Positions 10,302 through 20,037 of a DNA stretch of 64,000 nucleotides are shown here, piece by piece. A model generated the notes under the pieces. The model saw only the letters and a program-made list of their open reading frames with translations, ran no database searches and had not been told where the DNA came from. This DNA comes from Campylobacter hepaticus. GTDB lineage: Bacteria > Campylobacterota > Campylobacteria > Campylobacterales > Campylobacteraceae. The stretch's first letter is position 1. Every line of letters begins with the position of its first letter. The DNA is taken from positions 1,240,001-1,304,000 of the forward strand of contig NZ_CP031611.1 of NCBI RefSeq assembly GCF_001687475.2, written 5' to 3'. A program made the position numbers and the translations under genes.

Positions 10302-10847
10302 ATGATGAGATTAAAAGAAAAATACAATCAAAGCATTAAAACTGCATTGCTTGAAGAATTTAATATTAAAAATCCTATACTTATCCCTGTAATAGAAAAA
10401 GTAGTCATTAGCGTAGGAGCAGGTGAATTAGCCAAAGATCAAAAAATATTGCAAAATATTGCAGATACTATTTCTTTGATCGCAGGTCAAAAAGCTGTAA
10501 TTACTAAGGCAAAAAAATCAGTTGCAGGATTTAAAGTCCGCGAAGGTTTTCCTGTAGGCGTAATGGTAACTTTAAGAAAAGACAATATGTATGCTTTTCT
10601 TGATAAGCTTATTTCTATTGCTTTGCCAAGGGTTAAAGACTTTAGAGGTTTAAGCAAAGATGGTTTTGATGGACGTGGAAATTATAATTTTGGACTTGAT
10701 GAACAATTAATGTTTCCAGAAGTCGAGTATGATAAAATTTTAAGAACTCACGGTATGAATATTTCTATAGTTACAACAGCACAAAATGATAAACAGGCAC
10801 AAAAGTTATTAGAACTTATGGGTGTGCCATTTGCAAAAGGAAAATAA
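10302..10847 (+). CDS. rplE: 50S ribosomal protein L5
   Basis: A 181-residue L5 that binds 5S rRNA and touches the P-site tRNA. Visible signatures are [35 protein letters not shown] and RDFRG-like [14 protein letters not shown]. Start ATG 10302 follows GGAGTAAGCC; a second ATG follows immediately. Confidence 0.98.
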   Translation: MMRLKEKYNQSIKTALLEEFNIKNPILIPVIEKVVISVGAGELAKDQKILQNIADTISLIAGQKAVITKAKKSVAGFKVREGFPVGVMVTLRKDNMYAFLDKLISIALPRVKDFRGLSKDGFDGRGNYNFGLDEQLMFPEVEYDKILRTHGMNISIVTTAQNDKQAQKLLELMGVPFAKGK

Positions 10848-10848
10848 T

Positions 10849-11034
10849 ATGGCTAAAAAATCAATGATTGCAAAAGCGGCGCGTAAAGCTAAATTTAAAG
10901 TTAGAGCTTATACAAGATGCCAAATTTGTGGGCGTCCTCATTCAGTTTATAGAGATTTTGGAATTTGTAGAGTTTGCTTAAGAAAAATGGGCAATGAAGG
11001 TTTGATTCCAGGTCTTAAAAAAGCAAGTTGGTAA
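10849..11034 (+). CDS. rpsN: 30S ribosomal protein S14, zinc-binding type
   Basis: A 61-residue S14 of the short, zinc-ribbon (C+) type: CQICG and CRVCL supply four cysteines. ATG 10849 gives the canonical [10 protein letters not shown]; an upstream in-frame ATG at 10822 lies inside rplE and would add a non-homologous tail. AAAGGAAAATAA precedes the chosen start. Confidence 0.97.
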   Translation: MAKKSMIAKAARKAKFKVRAYTRCQICGRPHSVYRDFGICRVCLRKMGNEGLIPGLKKASW

Positions 11035-11043
11035 GGATAAACT

Positions 11044-11439
11044 ATGATAAATGATATTATTTCAGATTCACTCACTCGCATTAGAAATGCAGGAATGAGA
11101 AAGCTTGAAACAACCAAACTTTTACATTCTAAAGTTGTAGAAGCTTTAGTAGGAATTTTTCAAGCTAAAGGTTATATTGAAAGTTTTAATGTTACCCAAG
11201 AAGATAAAAAGAAATTTATCAATGTGGTTTTAAAATACGACGAAAAAGGTAAAAGTGTTATCAACGAGCTTAAAAGAATTTCTAAGCCAGGTCGTCGTGT
11301 TTATAAAGGTAAAGATGAAATCAAACGTTTCAAAAATGGTTATGGTACTATAGTAGTTAGCACCAGTCATGGCGTTTTAGCTAATGATGAAGCTTATAAA
11401 GCAGGTGTTGGCGGCGAAATTTTATGTACTATTTGGTAA
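11044..11439 (+). CDS. rpsH: 30S ribosomal protein S8
   Basis: A 131-residue S8 ([21 protein letters not shown]-terminal [23 protein letters not shown]). It binds the central domain of 16S rRNA. The 80-nt gap to rplF is the longest inside the operon and holds an imperfect stem (CTGCTTTTT near 11445 against AAAAAAGTAG near 11480); whether it terminates, attenuates or does nothing is unknown. Confidence 0.97.
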   Translation: MINDIISDSLTRIRNAGMRKLETTKLLHSKVVEALVGIFQAKGYIESFNVTQEDKKKFINVVLKYDEKGKSVINELKRISKPGRRVYKGKDEIKRFKNGYGTIVVSTSHGVLANDEAYKAGVGGEILCTIW

Positions 11440-11519
11440 AAAATCTGCTTTTTATGGCATTGGGTATGCATTCTTTATAAAAAAAGTAGAAATATCCTAG
11501 ACAAATAAAAAGGAAAAAC

Positions 11520-12056
11520 ATGTCTCGTATAGGTAAACAACCCATCACTATTCCAGCAGGAGTAGAAGTAAAATTAGAAGGAAATTTACTTCAATTTAAA
11601 AAAGGAAATTTGGTAAAAGAGCTTGATACAAAAGCAAATGTTAATGTTGAGATTAAAGACAATAATATTGTTTTTTCTCCAAAAGGTGAAGATAGACAAA
11701 GTAGAGCGTATTGGGGAACTTATAGAGCTTTAGCTTATAATGTTGTTATAGGTTTAACTCAGGGTTTTTCTAAAACTCTTGAAATCAACGGTGTAGGTTA
11801 TAAAGCAACTTTAAAAGGTAAAGTTTTAGAACTAAGTCTTGGTTTTTCACATCCTATAAATTATGATATTCCAGAAGGAATTGAAATCGTAGTGGATAAA
11901 AATACTGTCATAGTAAAAGGAAGTGATAAACAAGTTGTGGGTCAAGTAGCTGCTCAAATTCGCGAATTTAGACCACCAGAGCCATATAAAGGAAAAGGCG
12001 TTAAGTATGCTGATGAACGTATTATCCGCAAAGCTGGTAAGACATCTAAGAAGTAA
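11520..12056 (+). CDS. rplF: 50S ribosomal protein L6
   Basis: A 178-residue L6 with its two repeated domains; [11 protein letters not shown] (about 94-104) and the end [17 protein letters not shown] are diagnostic. It lies near the GTPase-associated region. An AAAAGGAAAAAC precedes ATG 11520, a stand-alone ribosome-binding site consistent with the longer upstream gap. Confidence 0.98.
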   Translation: MSRIGKQPITIPAGVEVKLEGNLLQFKKGNLVKELDTKANVNVEIKDNNIVFSPKGEDRQSRAYWGTYRALAYNVVIGLTQGFSKTLEINGVGYKATLKGKVLELSLGFSHPINYDIPEGIEIVVDKNTVIVKGSDKQVVGQVAAQIREFRPPEPYKGKGVKYADERIIRKAGKTSKK

Positions 12057-12065
12057 GGGTAGAAT

Positions 12066-12422
12066 ATGAGAGCAAATGTATTAAAAAGAAAACTCACTTT
12101 AAGAATCAAAAGAAAAAAAAGAATTAGAGCAAAAATTTCAGGATGTGAAAATTTCCCAAGAATTTCTGTATTTAAATCAAACAGAACTCTATATATCCAA
12201 GCGATTGATGATACAAAAGCTATAACTTTAGCAGCGCTTGATGGACGTAAAATCGGTATTAAAGCAAATAAAGAAGGGGCTAAAAAAATCGCTGCTGAAT
12301 TTGCTAAAACTTTAAAAGCTAAAAATATAGAACAAGCTGTTTTTGATAGAAATGGCTATGTGTATCATGGTGTTATTGCAGCATTAGCGGAATCTTTAAG
12401 AGAAAATGGCATTAGGCTATAA
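12066..12422 (+). CDS. rplR: 50S ribosomal protein L18
   Basis: A 118-residue L18 that binds 5S rRNA together with L5. It has the basic N-terminus [19 protein letters not shown] and the conserved end [21 protein letters not shown]. Spacing to the neighbours is 9 and 11 nt. Confidence 0.97.
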   Translation: MRANVLKRKLTLRIKRKKRIRAKISGCENFPRISVFKSNRTLYIQAIDDTKAITLAALDGRKIGIKANKEGAKKIAAEFAKTLKAKNIEQAVFDRNGYVYHGVIAALAESLRENGIRL

Positions 12423-12433
12423 GGGGTAAATCG

Positions 12434-12877
12434 ATGGAAAAATATAATAGAGAAGAATTTGAAGAAGTAATCGTTGATATAGGTAGAGTTACTAAGGTTG
12501 TTAAAGGTGGTAGAAGATTTAGATTTACTGCTTTAGTCATAGTTGGAAACCGTAAAGGTTTAGTAGGTGTTGGTTATGGCAAAGCTAAAGAAGTCCCAGA
12601 TGCTATCCGTAAGGCAGTTGATGATGCATTTAAAAATATGGTTGAAGTCAAAATTAAAGGTTCAACTATAGCCCATGATGTAGAAGTCAAATACAATGCA
12701 AGCAGAATTTTGCTAAAACCAGCTAGCGAAGGTACAGGTGTTATCGCTGGTGGTTCTACACGTCCTATTGTTGAACTTGCAGGCATTAAAGATATTTTAA
12801 CTAAATCTTTAGGATCAAACAATTCAGCTAATGTGGTGCGTGCTACAATCAAAGCTTTAACAATGCTAAAAGGATAA
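12434..12877 (+). CDS. rpsE: 30S ribosomal protein S5
   Basis: A 147-residue S5 with [18 protein letters not shown] near the N-terminus and [18 protein letters not shown] later. It helps maintain decoding accuracy and has helicase activity at the mRNA entry. The neighbouring rplO follows after 3 nt. Confidence 0.98.
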   Translation: MEKYNREEFEEVIVDIGRVTKVVKGGRRFRFTALVIVGNRKGLVGVGYGKAKEVPDAIRKAVDDAFKNMVEVKIKGSTIAHDVEVKYNASRILLKPASEGTGVIAGGSTRPIVELAGIKDILTKSLGSNNSANVVRATIKALTMLKG

Positions 12878-12880
12878 AAT

Positions 12881-13273
12881 ATGAATTTAACAAAAGCAGC
12901 GGGTTCAACGCACAAAACTAAAAGAATAGGTCGTGGTCAAGGCAGTGGTATGGGTAAGACTGCTACTAGAGGCGGTAAAGGTCAAACTGCTAGAAAAGGT
13001 TATAATGAAAAAAGAGGTTTTGAAGGAGGACAACAACCCCTTCAAAGAAGATTGCCTAAAATAGGTTTTACTTCTAAAATTTCAAAACCTTATATCATTA
13101 ATGTTGAAAAAATTACAGCCTTAAAAGATTTAAGCGAAATAAGTTTTGAAAGCATCAAAACTGTTCATAAAATTTCAAAATCTGTAAGTAAAATTAAATT
13201 AATCGGTGCGAGTGCAAAAGATTTAGCTTCAAAAATTAAAGACGAAAATATTAGCGTCACCGGGTTAAAATAA
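12881..13273 (+). CDS. rplO: 50S ribosomal protein L15
   Basis: A 130-residue L15 with the Gly/Arg-rich N-terminal extension ([20 protein letters not shown]) and [19 protein letters not shown] late 50S assembly protein. Its stop overlaps the secY start by one base. Confidence 0.97.
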   Translation: MNLTKAAGSTHKTKRIGRGQGSGMGKTATRGGKGQTARKGYNEKRGFEGGQQPLQRRLPKIGFTSKISKPYIINVEKITALKDLSEISFESIKTVHKISKSVSKIKLIGASAKDLASKIKDENISVTGLK

Positions 13274-14538
13274 TGAATAGAGCATTGACGAATAAGATTT
13301 TAATCACCTTAGCATTCTTGTTTGCTTATAGGGTTCTGGCTTATGTACCAGTTCCTGGCGTCAATGCTGAAGTGATTGCAGAATTTTTTAACAATAATCA
13401 AAACAATGCTTTAGGTTTGTTCAATGTTTTTAGCGGGGGAGCAGCTGAACGTTTTTCTATTATTTCTTTGGGTATTATGCCCTATATTACAGCTTCTATT
13501 ATTATGGAGCTTCTTGCAGCAACTTTCCCAAATATAGGTAAAATGAAAAAAGAACGTGATGGTATGCAAAAATATATGCAAATTATCCGTTATGCAACCA
13601 TTGCCATTACCTTAGTGCAAAGTATAGGAGTTTCTATAGGTTTGCAAAGTTTACACGGTCGTGGGGGTACACAAGCTATTATGGTGGAAGATTTAAATAC
13701 CTTTATTGCTCTTTGTGCCATATCTATGCTTGCAGGAACTATGCTTTTAATGTGGCTTGGAGAACAAATCACACAAAGGGGTATAGGCAACGGTATTTCT
13801 TTAATCATTTTTGCAGGTATAGTTTCAGGTATTCCAAGAGCAATTTTAGGAACTGTAGGACAGATTAATTCAGGAGAAATGAATTTTTTAACCGCTTTTG
13901 CTATCTTACTTTTGATTTTACTTACTATAGGTATTATTATTTATGTAGAACTTGGAGAAAGAAGAATTCCTGTTTCTTATTCTCGTAAGGTTGTTATGCA
14001 AAATCAAAATAAACGCATTATGAATTATATTCCTATTAAATTAAATCTTAGTGGAGTTATCCCACCAATCTTTGCTAGTGCGATTTTAATGTTCCCAACA
14101 ACCATTTTACAAACTAGTACAAACCCTTATTTGCAAGCTATTAATGATTTTTTAAATCCTAATGGCTATTTATTTCATGTGTTAACTTTCTTATTTGTAA
14201 TTTTCTTTGCTTATTTTTATGCTTCTATAGTTTTTAATGCTAAAGATATAGCTGAAAATTTAAAAAAACAAGGAGGTTTTATCCCTGGAATTCGTCCTGG
14301 TGAAGGAACTTCTAATTATCTTAATGATATAGCTTCACGCTTGACTTTATCAGGTTCTATTTATTTAGGACTTGTTGCAACCTTGCCTTGGGTTTTGGTT
14401 AAATTTATGGGTATACCTTTTCATTTTGGAGGCACTTCAGTTCTTATTGTAGTGCAAGTTGCCCTTGATACCATGAGAAAAATTGAAGCTCAAATTTATA
14501 TGAGTAAATACCAAACTTTAAATGCCATAGGCTTGTAA
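13273..14538 (+). CDS. secY: preprotein translocase subunit SecY
   Basis: Channel subunit of the Sec translocon in the inner membrane, 421 residues with ten predicted membrane segments. Diagnostic stretches are the plug/TM2 region (FSIISLGIMPYITASIIMELL), QRGIGNGISLIIFAGIVSG-like TM4, and KKQGGFIPGIRPGEGT in the fifth cytosolic loop. It ends the operon; adk and map do not follow here (map is at 63576). Confidence 0.98.
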   Translation: MNRALTNKILITLAFLFAYRVLAYVPVPGVNAEVIAEFFNNNQNNALGLFNVFSGGAAERFSIISLGIMPYITASIIMELLAATFPNIGKMKKERDGMQKYMQIIRYATIAITLVQSIGVSIGLQSLHGRGGTQAIMVEDLNTFIALCAISMLAGTMLLMWLGEQITQRGIGNGISLIIFAGIVSGIPRAILGTVGQINSGEMNFLTAFAILLLILLTIGIIIYVELGERRIPVSYSRKVVMQNQNKRIMNYIPIKLNLSGVIPPIFASAILMFPTTILQTSTNPYLQAINDFLNPNGYLFHVLTFLFVIFFAYFYASIVFNAKDIAENLKKQGGFIPGIRPGEGTSNYLNDIASRLTLSGSIYLGLVATLPWVLVKFMGIPFHFGGTSVLIVVQVALDTMRKIEAQIYMSKYQTLNAIGL

Positions 14539-14545
14539 AATTATT

Positions 14546-14571
14546 CAAGTAGAAAAATATTTTTCTACTTG
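14546..14571. terminator. perfect 26-nt palindrome between secY and the ugp locus
   Basis: CAAGTAGAAAAAT (14546-14558) is followed directly by its exact complement (14559-14571). It lies 8 nt after the secY stop and 13 nt beyond the end of the converging phosphodiesterase pseudogene, so it is probably a shared terminator. The right side continues ATAACTTGTTTTTC, a modest T tract. Confidence 0.65.
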
Positions 14572-14583
14572 ATAACTTGTTTT

Positions 14584-15379
14584 TCATTTTTCACAAAAAA
14601 TCAAATTTTTACCAAAAGTAAAATCTTTATAATGTATATTTAAAACTTCATCATTAAGCAAAACAACAGCATATTCTGGGCCTTCTAAATTCTAGCAATA
14701 CTTTATGGCTATTTAAATCAAATTTAACTTGATGATTAATCCATTTAAGAGTCGAAAAAGAAATGTCCTTCCATCTTCCACAAAGAGTACTATGGTAGTG
14801 TCCAAAAAATAAATGTTTTACATTTTTATATGAATTAAATAATTTATAAATATCTAAAGAATGTTTTTCATCAATCCCTATAAGATCCATAGCTTTAAGA
14901 CCTGTTTTAAAAGGAGCATGATGCAAACAAATAAATACATTTTTGTTTAGATTTTTTTCTAAAGCATTTTTTAACCAAATTTGACGTTTTTGACAATACT
15001 CTCCTCCATGACTTTTAAGTTTTATGGTATCTAATACTAAAAAAACATTATTATTATCGCATTGTATTTCATATTGTATAAAACCATTGTCATCTTGTTT
15101 TAAATTTTTAAAAATTGTTAAAGCATTGGTTCTATTATCATGATTGCCCAAAGTTAAGTAATAAGGAATTTGCAATGTATCTAAATCCTTTTTTAAAAAC
15201 GCATAAGACTCTAAGCTTCCTTTATGAGTTAAATCTCCAGTGATAAATACAAAATCAGCATCATTGTGATTTTGATTAATATCTTGTATAGCTAAACGCA
15301 TCATGGCCGATGGTTCTCTTGAGTAAATAGCTTCTTTTTTATTCCCGTAGTGTATATCAGTTAAATGAATGAATTTCAT
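14584..15379 (-). pseudogene. metallophosphoesterase (glycerophosphodiesterase-like), frameshifted near the C-terminus
   Basis: Calcineurin-like phosphodiesterase: DIHYG, GDLTHKG, GNHDN, HHAPF and GHYHS give the full dimetal site, resembling GpdQ/CpdA enzymes that hydrolyse glycerophosphodiesters or cAMP. The reading frame is intact for 241 codons, to 14654, but one extra base in the A run at 14687-14689 replaces the last 33 or so residues (the other frame reads EGPEYAVVLLNDEVL and ends at 14584). All metal ligands precede the lesion, so activity might survive. It ends the ugp gene string; its role in feeding glycerol phosphate to the transporter is inferred. Confidence 0.75.
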
Positions 15380-15970
15380 AAAAGTTCCTTATAGCATTTT
15401 TTAATTCAACAGTATCCTTAACTAAAATATTAGCTTTTTTAAGCATGTTTTTATCTTGCCATCCCCATAAAACCCCTATAGAATAAACATTAGCTTCTAA
15501 TGCTGCTTCTATATCACTAATACAATCTCCTATCATAATAGAATTTTTTTGTTTAAAATTTTTAAGCGTTTGTGCTTTTGGTATTAAACTAGTACAATGA
15601 AGATTTGTAAAATATTGTAAAATATTTTCTTTTTCAAGGAGAATCTGAACTAAATTTTCATTACTAGCGCTTAATACAGAAAGTTTAAAATCCAAACTCA
15701 AATCTTTTAATAATTCTTTTATGTTGTCAAAAAATTTAAAGTATGAATATGATCTAAAAAATATTTATCTGCTATTTTTTCAAATTCTAAAGCATCAAAG
15801 CCCAATAATTTACCAATCTCTTTGTGAGCAACAGGATTTAGTTTAGCATAAGGTTTTTGAGGAAATATTCCTTTAAAACCTAGTTTTTTTGCACTAAATT
15901 CACAAGCTTGTTCCCATAGTTTTAAGTTGTCAATTAAAACTCCATCAAAATCAAAAAATATCATTTGCAT
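15357..15970 (-). pseudogene. HAD-family phosphatase, frameshifted
   Basis: Small-molecule phosphatase fold: MIFFDFDGVLIDN carries the nucleophile Asp of HAD motif I, VLSAS motif II, and MIGDCISDIEAA motif IV. The two halves (to 15719, and from about 15730 on) are in different frames; adding one base to the A run at 15729-15734 joins them (LNFFDNIKELLKDLSLD). Starts are ATG 15970 or 15964. It lies between the ugpB remnant and the phosphodiesterase and overlaps the latter by 23 nt. A glycerol-3-phosphate or similar substrate is only a guess from context. Confidence 0.75.
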
Positions 15971-15977
15971 TTTTCTT

Positions 15978-17176
15978 TTAAGGTAGTAATAAATTAATTT
16001 CTTCTTGAGCTTCTTGTGCAATATCACGGTAATTAATACTTATTCCCATAAGAAGTTTTTGAGCATAATTCCATAAAGTATTTGTGGCTTTTAGTGCATT
16101 ATCTCCTGGAAATGAAGGCCAATATCCCATTAGATTGATCTGAGAAGGAGCTATTGTATGGTTATAATTTTTATCGTAAAAGTCTTGTAATTTAGCATTA
16201 GCTAAGAAATTGCTAGTCATATAGCCTGTATATTGAGGTACATAAGCATTAGCTTCTCCTGTTACAAAGTGAATATATTTTAAAGCTGCTTCTTTATTTT
16301 TATCGTTAGTTAGCATAACTACAGAACCACCCACTGGTAATTCTCCTCCTGGTTTCATCCCTGGAAATTGAGAAATTTTTAAGGGAAAATTGATACTTTT
16401 TTCTGTTTGACTTAAAGCCGCTGAAGTTTGTATAAGTATGCCTAAATTTCCTGCGTAAAATGCACTTATAGCTTCAGATCGTTTTATAGCTGGCATCTTT
16501 GCTAAAGTATGAAAATCACTTAAAAGCTTAAAGGTTTCTTGCCATGCCTCTTGACTAAAATCTACTTTACCTTTTTCATTAATAAGCTTTCCACCTCTTT
16601 GAAGACTCAAGGCTAAAATAAGCCAAGTATCTGTTTCTCCAAAATAAACCCCATTTTTCCCTTCCAGTAAATTGATTTTTTGAGCTAAATCAAAAATTTC
16701 CTCCCAGGTTTTAGGAAGTTCTTTGTTCCATTTTGCTTGTTTGACTAAGTCCATATTGTAATACACAACAGGTAAAGAACTTGCAAAAGGAATAGCATAA
16801 ATTTTATTTTCTAGAGTCGTTGCTTTAAAAGCATTATCATTAAATCCTAATTCTTTTTTATTGATAAGATTTTGTGTTAAATCTTTGGGGATATTTTTAT
16901 TAACTAGGGTAGCTAGATAGCTATAACTGTTAAAACTTACATCAGGAAGTTTGTTGATTATTTTTTCTCTTAAAAGTCTAGCACTTTGATCTTCATAATT
17001 TTGTGCTGGTGTTAGAAATTTTATTTTAATATCTTGATTTGTTTTTCAAAATCTTCTTTAAGTTTTTCGTGTAAATCTTTAAACCAAGGATAGGCATAAG
17101 AGACAACAAGTTCTGTTTTTGCTAAGGCTATATTTAAAACTCCAAAAATAGCTAAGGCCAAAAATGTCTTTTTCAT
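15978..17176 (-). pseudogene. ugpB: ABC transporter solute-binding protein (UgpB-like), frameshifted
   Basis: Family 1 extracellular solute-binding protein. ATG 17176 opens a clear signal peptide (MKKTFLALAIFGVLNIALA) and mature start KTELVVSYAYPWFKDLH, but after 50 codons a one-base deletion in the T run 17042-17046 (plus strand) stops the frame; the correct frame resumes QDIKIKFLTPAQNYED and continues to 15978. The C-terminal half (TWEEIFDLAQKINL, GGSVVMLT, LNTLWNYAQKLLMG) matches glycerol-3-phosphate and sugar binders. The assignment to ugp rests on the ATPase and the phosphatase/phosphodiesterase context. Confidence 0.8.
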
Positions 17177-17238
17177 GATAAATCCTTAAAAATTATTAAA
17201 ATTTATTAGAATAAAATATTTTAATAAATTTTAATAAG

Positions 17239-17773
17239 TTATTTCATGCCCGTATTTACAATACCTTGTATAAATTTCTTTTGCACGATTAAAAAACTTA
17301 TTATTAAAGGAGTTACTATTATTGTTGATGCAGCCATTAAAGCACCATAATCTGTCCCCGCTTCGTTATTTTTAAAAGAAATTACTCCAAGAGTTGGGGT
17401 GAAATATTGTGGAGAGCTTATAGCAATTAAAGGCCAAAAATAATCATTCCAATGCGCAACTATAGAAAAAATTCCAAAGGAAATTAAAGCAGGCGTACTT
17501 AAGGGCAATATGATTTTTAAAAGTATGCCTAATTCACTTAAACTGTCCATTCTTGCAGCATAAATTATATCATTTGGAATAGAGTCAATAAATTGTTTTC
17601 TTCCAAAGCTTTTGTATAGTTTTCAATTAGGGAAAAATTCTGTGGAAAAAAATTAAAAGTACTAGAAAAAATTCGTTTTCAGGTTTAAAACTACTTATAA
17701 GCATCCATAAAAAAGGAAAAATAAAAAACAATGATAATATACTTAAAAAAACATGGCGTAAAATTTTAAACAT
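17239..17773 (-). pseudogene. ugpE: ABC permease (UgpE-like), frameshifted and internally deleted
   Basis: Second permease of the ugp locus. ATG 17773 gives the usual first membrane segment (MFKILRHVFLSILSLFFIFP) and SSFKPENE, then a one-base deletion in the run 17666-17673 shifts the frame. Further on, the text jumps from the periplasmic start NYTKAL to the cytosolic EAA-loop type GRKQFIDSIPNDIIYAARMD, so about 100 residues of the middle are missing near 17600-17630. The C-terminal third is intact (ILPLSTPALISFGIFSIVAHWNDYFWP). Span 178 codons against about 275 usual. Confidence 0.8.
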
Positions 17774-17776
17774 GAA

Positions 17777-18632
17777 TTAATCCTTTTTGTCTAAAAATCT
17801 AATTTTAATCAGAGTTAAAACTAAAACAAAAAATAAAAATATTACAGAAATAGCACTAGCATAATTTGTTCTAAAAAATATAAAAGCTTCTTGATAAATG
17901 GTAAATAACAAAACTTCACTGGAGTGATTTGGTCCCCCATGCGTTAAAATTTGTACGGTATCAAAAACTTGAAAAGCTTTTATAGAGCTTATAATTAAAA
18001 CAAAAAATAAAACCGGCATAAGTAGAGGTAAAGTGATTTTAAATAAAATTTGAACCGAGTTTAAGCCATCAAGTTTTGCAGCTTCATAAACTGAAGTAGG
18101 TATGTTTATTAGCCCGGCTATAAATAAAATCATATTATAACCTAGTTGTTGCCACACACCAATAAAAGCAAGTGTATATAAAACAGTATCCTTGTTTGAG
18201 AGCCAATTGATCGCATCAATTCCAAATAAAGCAAGGAATTTATTAAAAATTCCTATATTTGGATGTAAAATGTATTCCCAAACTATACTCATAGCTATTA
18301 AACTTGCCATGACAAGTAAAAAAAATATAGCCCTATAAAATGATTTTGCACTATTGCTAGATTCTATAATCAAGGCTAAAATTAAACCACCTAAAATACT
18401 TAAAGGTAAGACTATGAGGGTATAAATAAAAGTATTTTTATTGAAATAAAAAAACAGGATCTTTAAACAAGGCTATATAATTATTTAGCCCTATGAAATG
18501 AAAATTAGCATTTCCAAGTTGATAATCACTAAAACTTAAAATTATTACCCATGCAATAGGAAAAATCAAAAATAAAATCATCAATAAAACAGCAGGAGAT
18601 AGGTAGCAAAAAATATTAAGTGAATTTTTCAT
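17777..18632 (-). pseudogene. ugpA: ABC permease (UgpA-like), frameshifted
   Basis: First permease. MKNSLNIFCYLSPAVLLMIL starts at 18632, overlapping the ugpC stop by 4 nt (ATGA). After 64 codons the frame is lost at an A7 run (18448-18454); one added base restores DPVFFYFNKNTFIYTLIV, which runs into the intact remainder with the EAA motif YEAAKLDGLNSVQIF-type loop (YEAAKLDGLNSVQILF). Total length would be about 285 residues, normal for the family. Only this single indel is visible. Confidence 0.82.
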
Positions 18633-19735
18633 GCTGCAAAACTTAAAATATAAGGCTTAATATCCATTCTTTTGCCTTCTTCATCAAATATAAATGATTT
18701 TTGATAATCAAAATTAATATTTATAATACAATTTATTTCAAGTTTTTTGCCTTCTTGTGTACTTACACTTAAAATAAAGTCATTATCATTTTCTAGAAGT
18801 TTGGTATAAATTAAATATTCATTTCCCATATTTTCAATATTATAAATCTTAGCTTGAATTTTAGAATAAGGATCTATAAAACAATTTTCAGCCCTTATAG
18901 CTAAAATTTTTGTTTTATATTTTTTACTTAAAGAAAAACCAAAGCTTTTTAGTTCAATAGATAAGGTATTAATTGTAGGTGTCCCTATAAATTGAGCGAC
19001 TTTTAAATGATTGGGATTATTATACATTTCATCAGGACTTCCAACTTGCAAAAGTTCACCATCTACTAAAAAAGCTATTCTATCACTCATAGTCATAGCT
19101 TCACTTTGATCGTGGGTAACATATATAAAAGTTTTATTTAATTCCTTGTGTATAGCACTAAGTTCAGCTCTTGTGTGTATGCGTAATTTAGCATCTAGAT
19201 TAGATAAAGGTTCATCCATTAAAAATATGCTCGGTTTTCTTATAATAGCCCTACCTAAAGCAACTCTTTGACATTGCCCTCCAGAAAGCTGTTTGGGTTT
19301 TTTATCTAAAATATGTGAGATTTTGAGTTTTTTTGCCACGTGTTCAATTTTTTCTTCTAAATGCATTTTGAAATTTTTATAAGATTTAACATATAAAGAT
19401 GCAAAAGGAAGTTTATGCATCAATTTAGCCCTAGCTTTTATAGGCATGGCAAGATTTTCTTTTACGCTTAAATGCGGATATAGGGCATAGTTTTGAAAAA
19501 CCATGGAAAAATTTCTATCTTTTGGACTTTGTTTGCTTATATCTTGATTGTTAAGATTTAAAATTTCCCCCTTGCTTGGTTCTTCAAGACCTGCTATAAT
19601 TCTAAGAAGAGTTGATTTACCGCTTCCACTTTCTCCAACTAGGGTTAAAAATTCACCTTCTTTGATATTTAGATTGATGTTTTTTAAGATTTCATGATTT
19701 CCAAATTTTTTATTAAGATTTTTAATTTTTAACAT
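18629..19735 (-). CDS. ugpC: ABC transporter ATPase (UgpC/MalK family)
   Basis: The only intact gene of the locus: 368 residues with Walker A GESGSGKST (about 36-44), Q-loop MVFQNYALYPHL, signature LSGGQCQRVA, Walker B IFLMDEPLSNLDAKL and the switch His in YVTHDQ, followed by a TOBE-type regulatory domain. A long insertion of about 20 residues (KLMHKLPFASLYVKSYKNFK) lies before the signature. AGGAGC precedes ATG 19735. MalK-family ATPases are sometimes shared between transporters, which could explain its survival. Confidence 0.9.
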   Translation of the reverse strand: MLKIKNLNKKFGNHEILKNINLNIKEGEFLTLVGESGSGKSTLLRIIAGLEEPSKGEILNLNNQDISKQSPKDRNFSMVFQNYALYPHLSVKENLAMPIKARAKLMHKLPFASLYVKSYKNFKMHLEEKIEHVAKKLKISHILDKKPKQLSGGQCQRVALGRAIIRKPSIFLMDEPLSNLDAKLRIHTRAELSAIHKELNKTFIYVTHDQSEAMTMSDRIAFLVDGELLQVGSPDEMYNNPNHLKVAQFIGTPTINTLSIELKSFGFSLSKKYKTKILAIRAENCFIDPYSKIQAKIYNIENMGNEYLIYTKLLENDNDFILSVSTQEGKKLEINCIININFDYQKSFIFDEEGKRMDIKPYILSFAA

Positions 19736-20037
19736 ATTTAAGCTCCTATATTTTTAAAAATTAAATCATAAGTTGGAAACTTTTTGGAAACACATTATGG
19801 TATTAAAAAACTATTTTTCTATGCTTTTATTAACCTTCCTTTAAAACAAAATTACTTATTATTGCTTATTTACTTTATGTATTTTATCTTACTTTTAAGA
19901 TGAAACATTTTATATAAATTGATTCATTTAAGTTTGTGTTTGAATAATTTATTAAACACTAAAAATCAATATCTAGTTTTTATAATATTTTAGTTTTTAC
20001 AATTTTTGTATTTTTTTAAAATAAAGGATAATATTTT
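19736..20037. other. AT-rich divergent intergenic region, ugpC / autotransporter copy 1
   Basis: About 300 nt without an open frame. On the minus strand TATAGGAGCTTAAAT leads into ugpC. On the plus strand AAAGGA (20023-20028) lies about 9 nt before ATG 20038. Candidate -10 boxes are plentiful in this AT-rich stretch and none can be singled out. No homology to the 234-nt region upstream of autotransporter copy 2 (33714-33947) is apparent. Confidence 0.5.

Noticed and set aside
10822-10848. Upstream start for S14
   Set aside because: It adds nine residues not found in S14 and lies inside rplE; ATG 10849 has its own ribosome-binding site.
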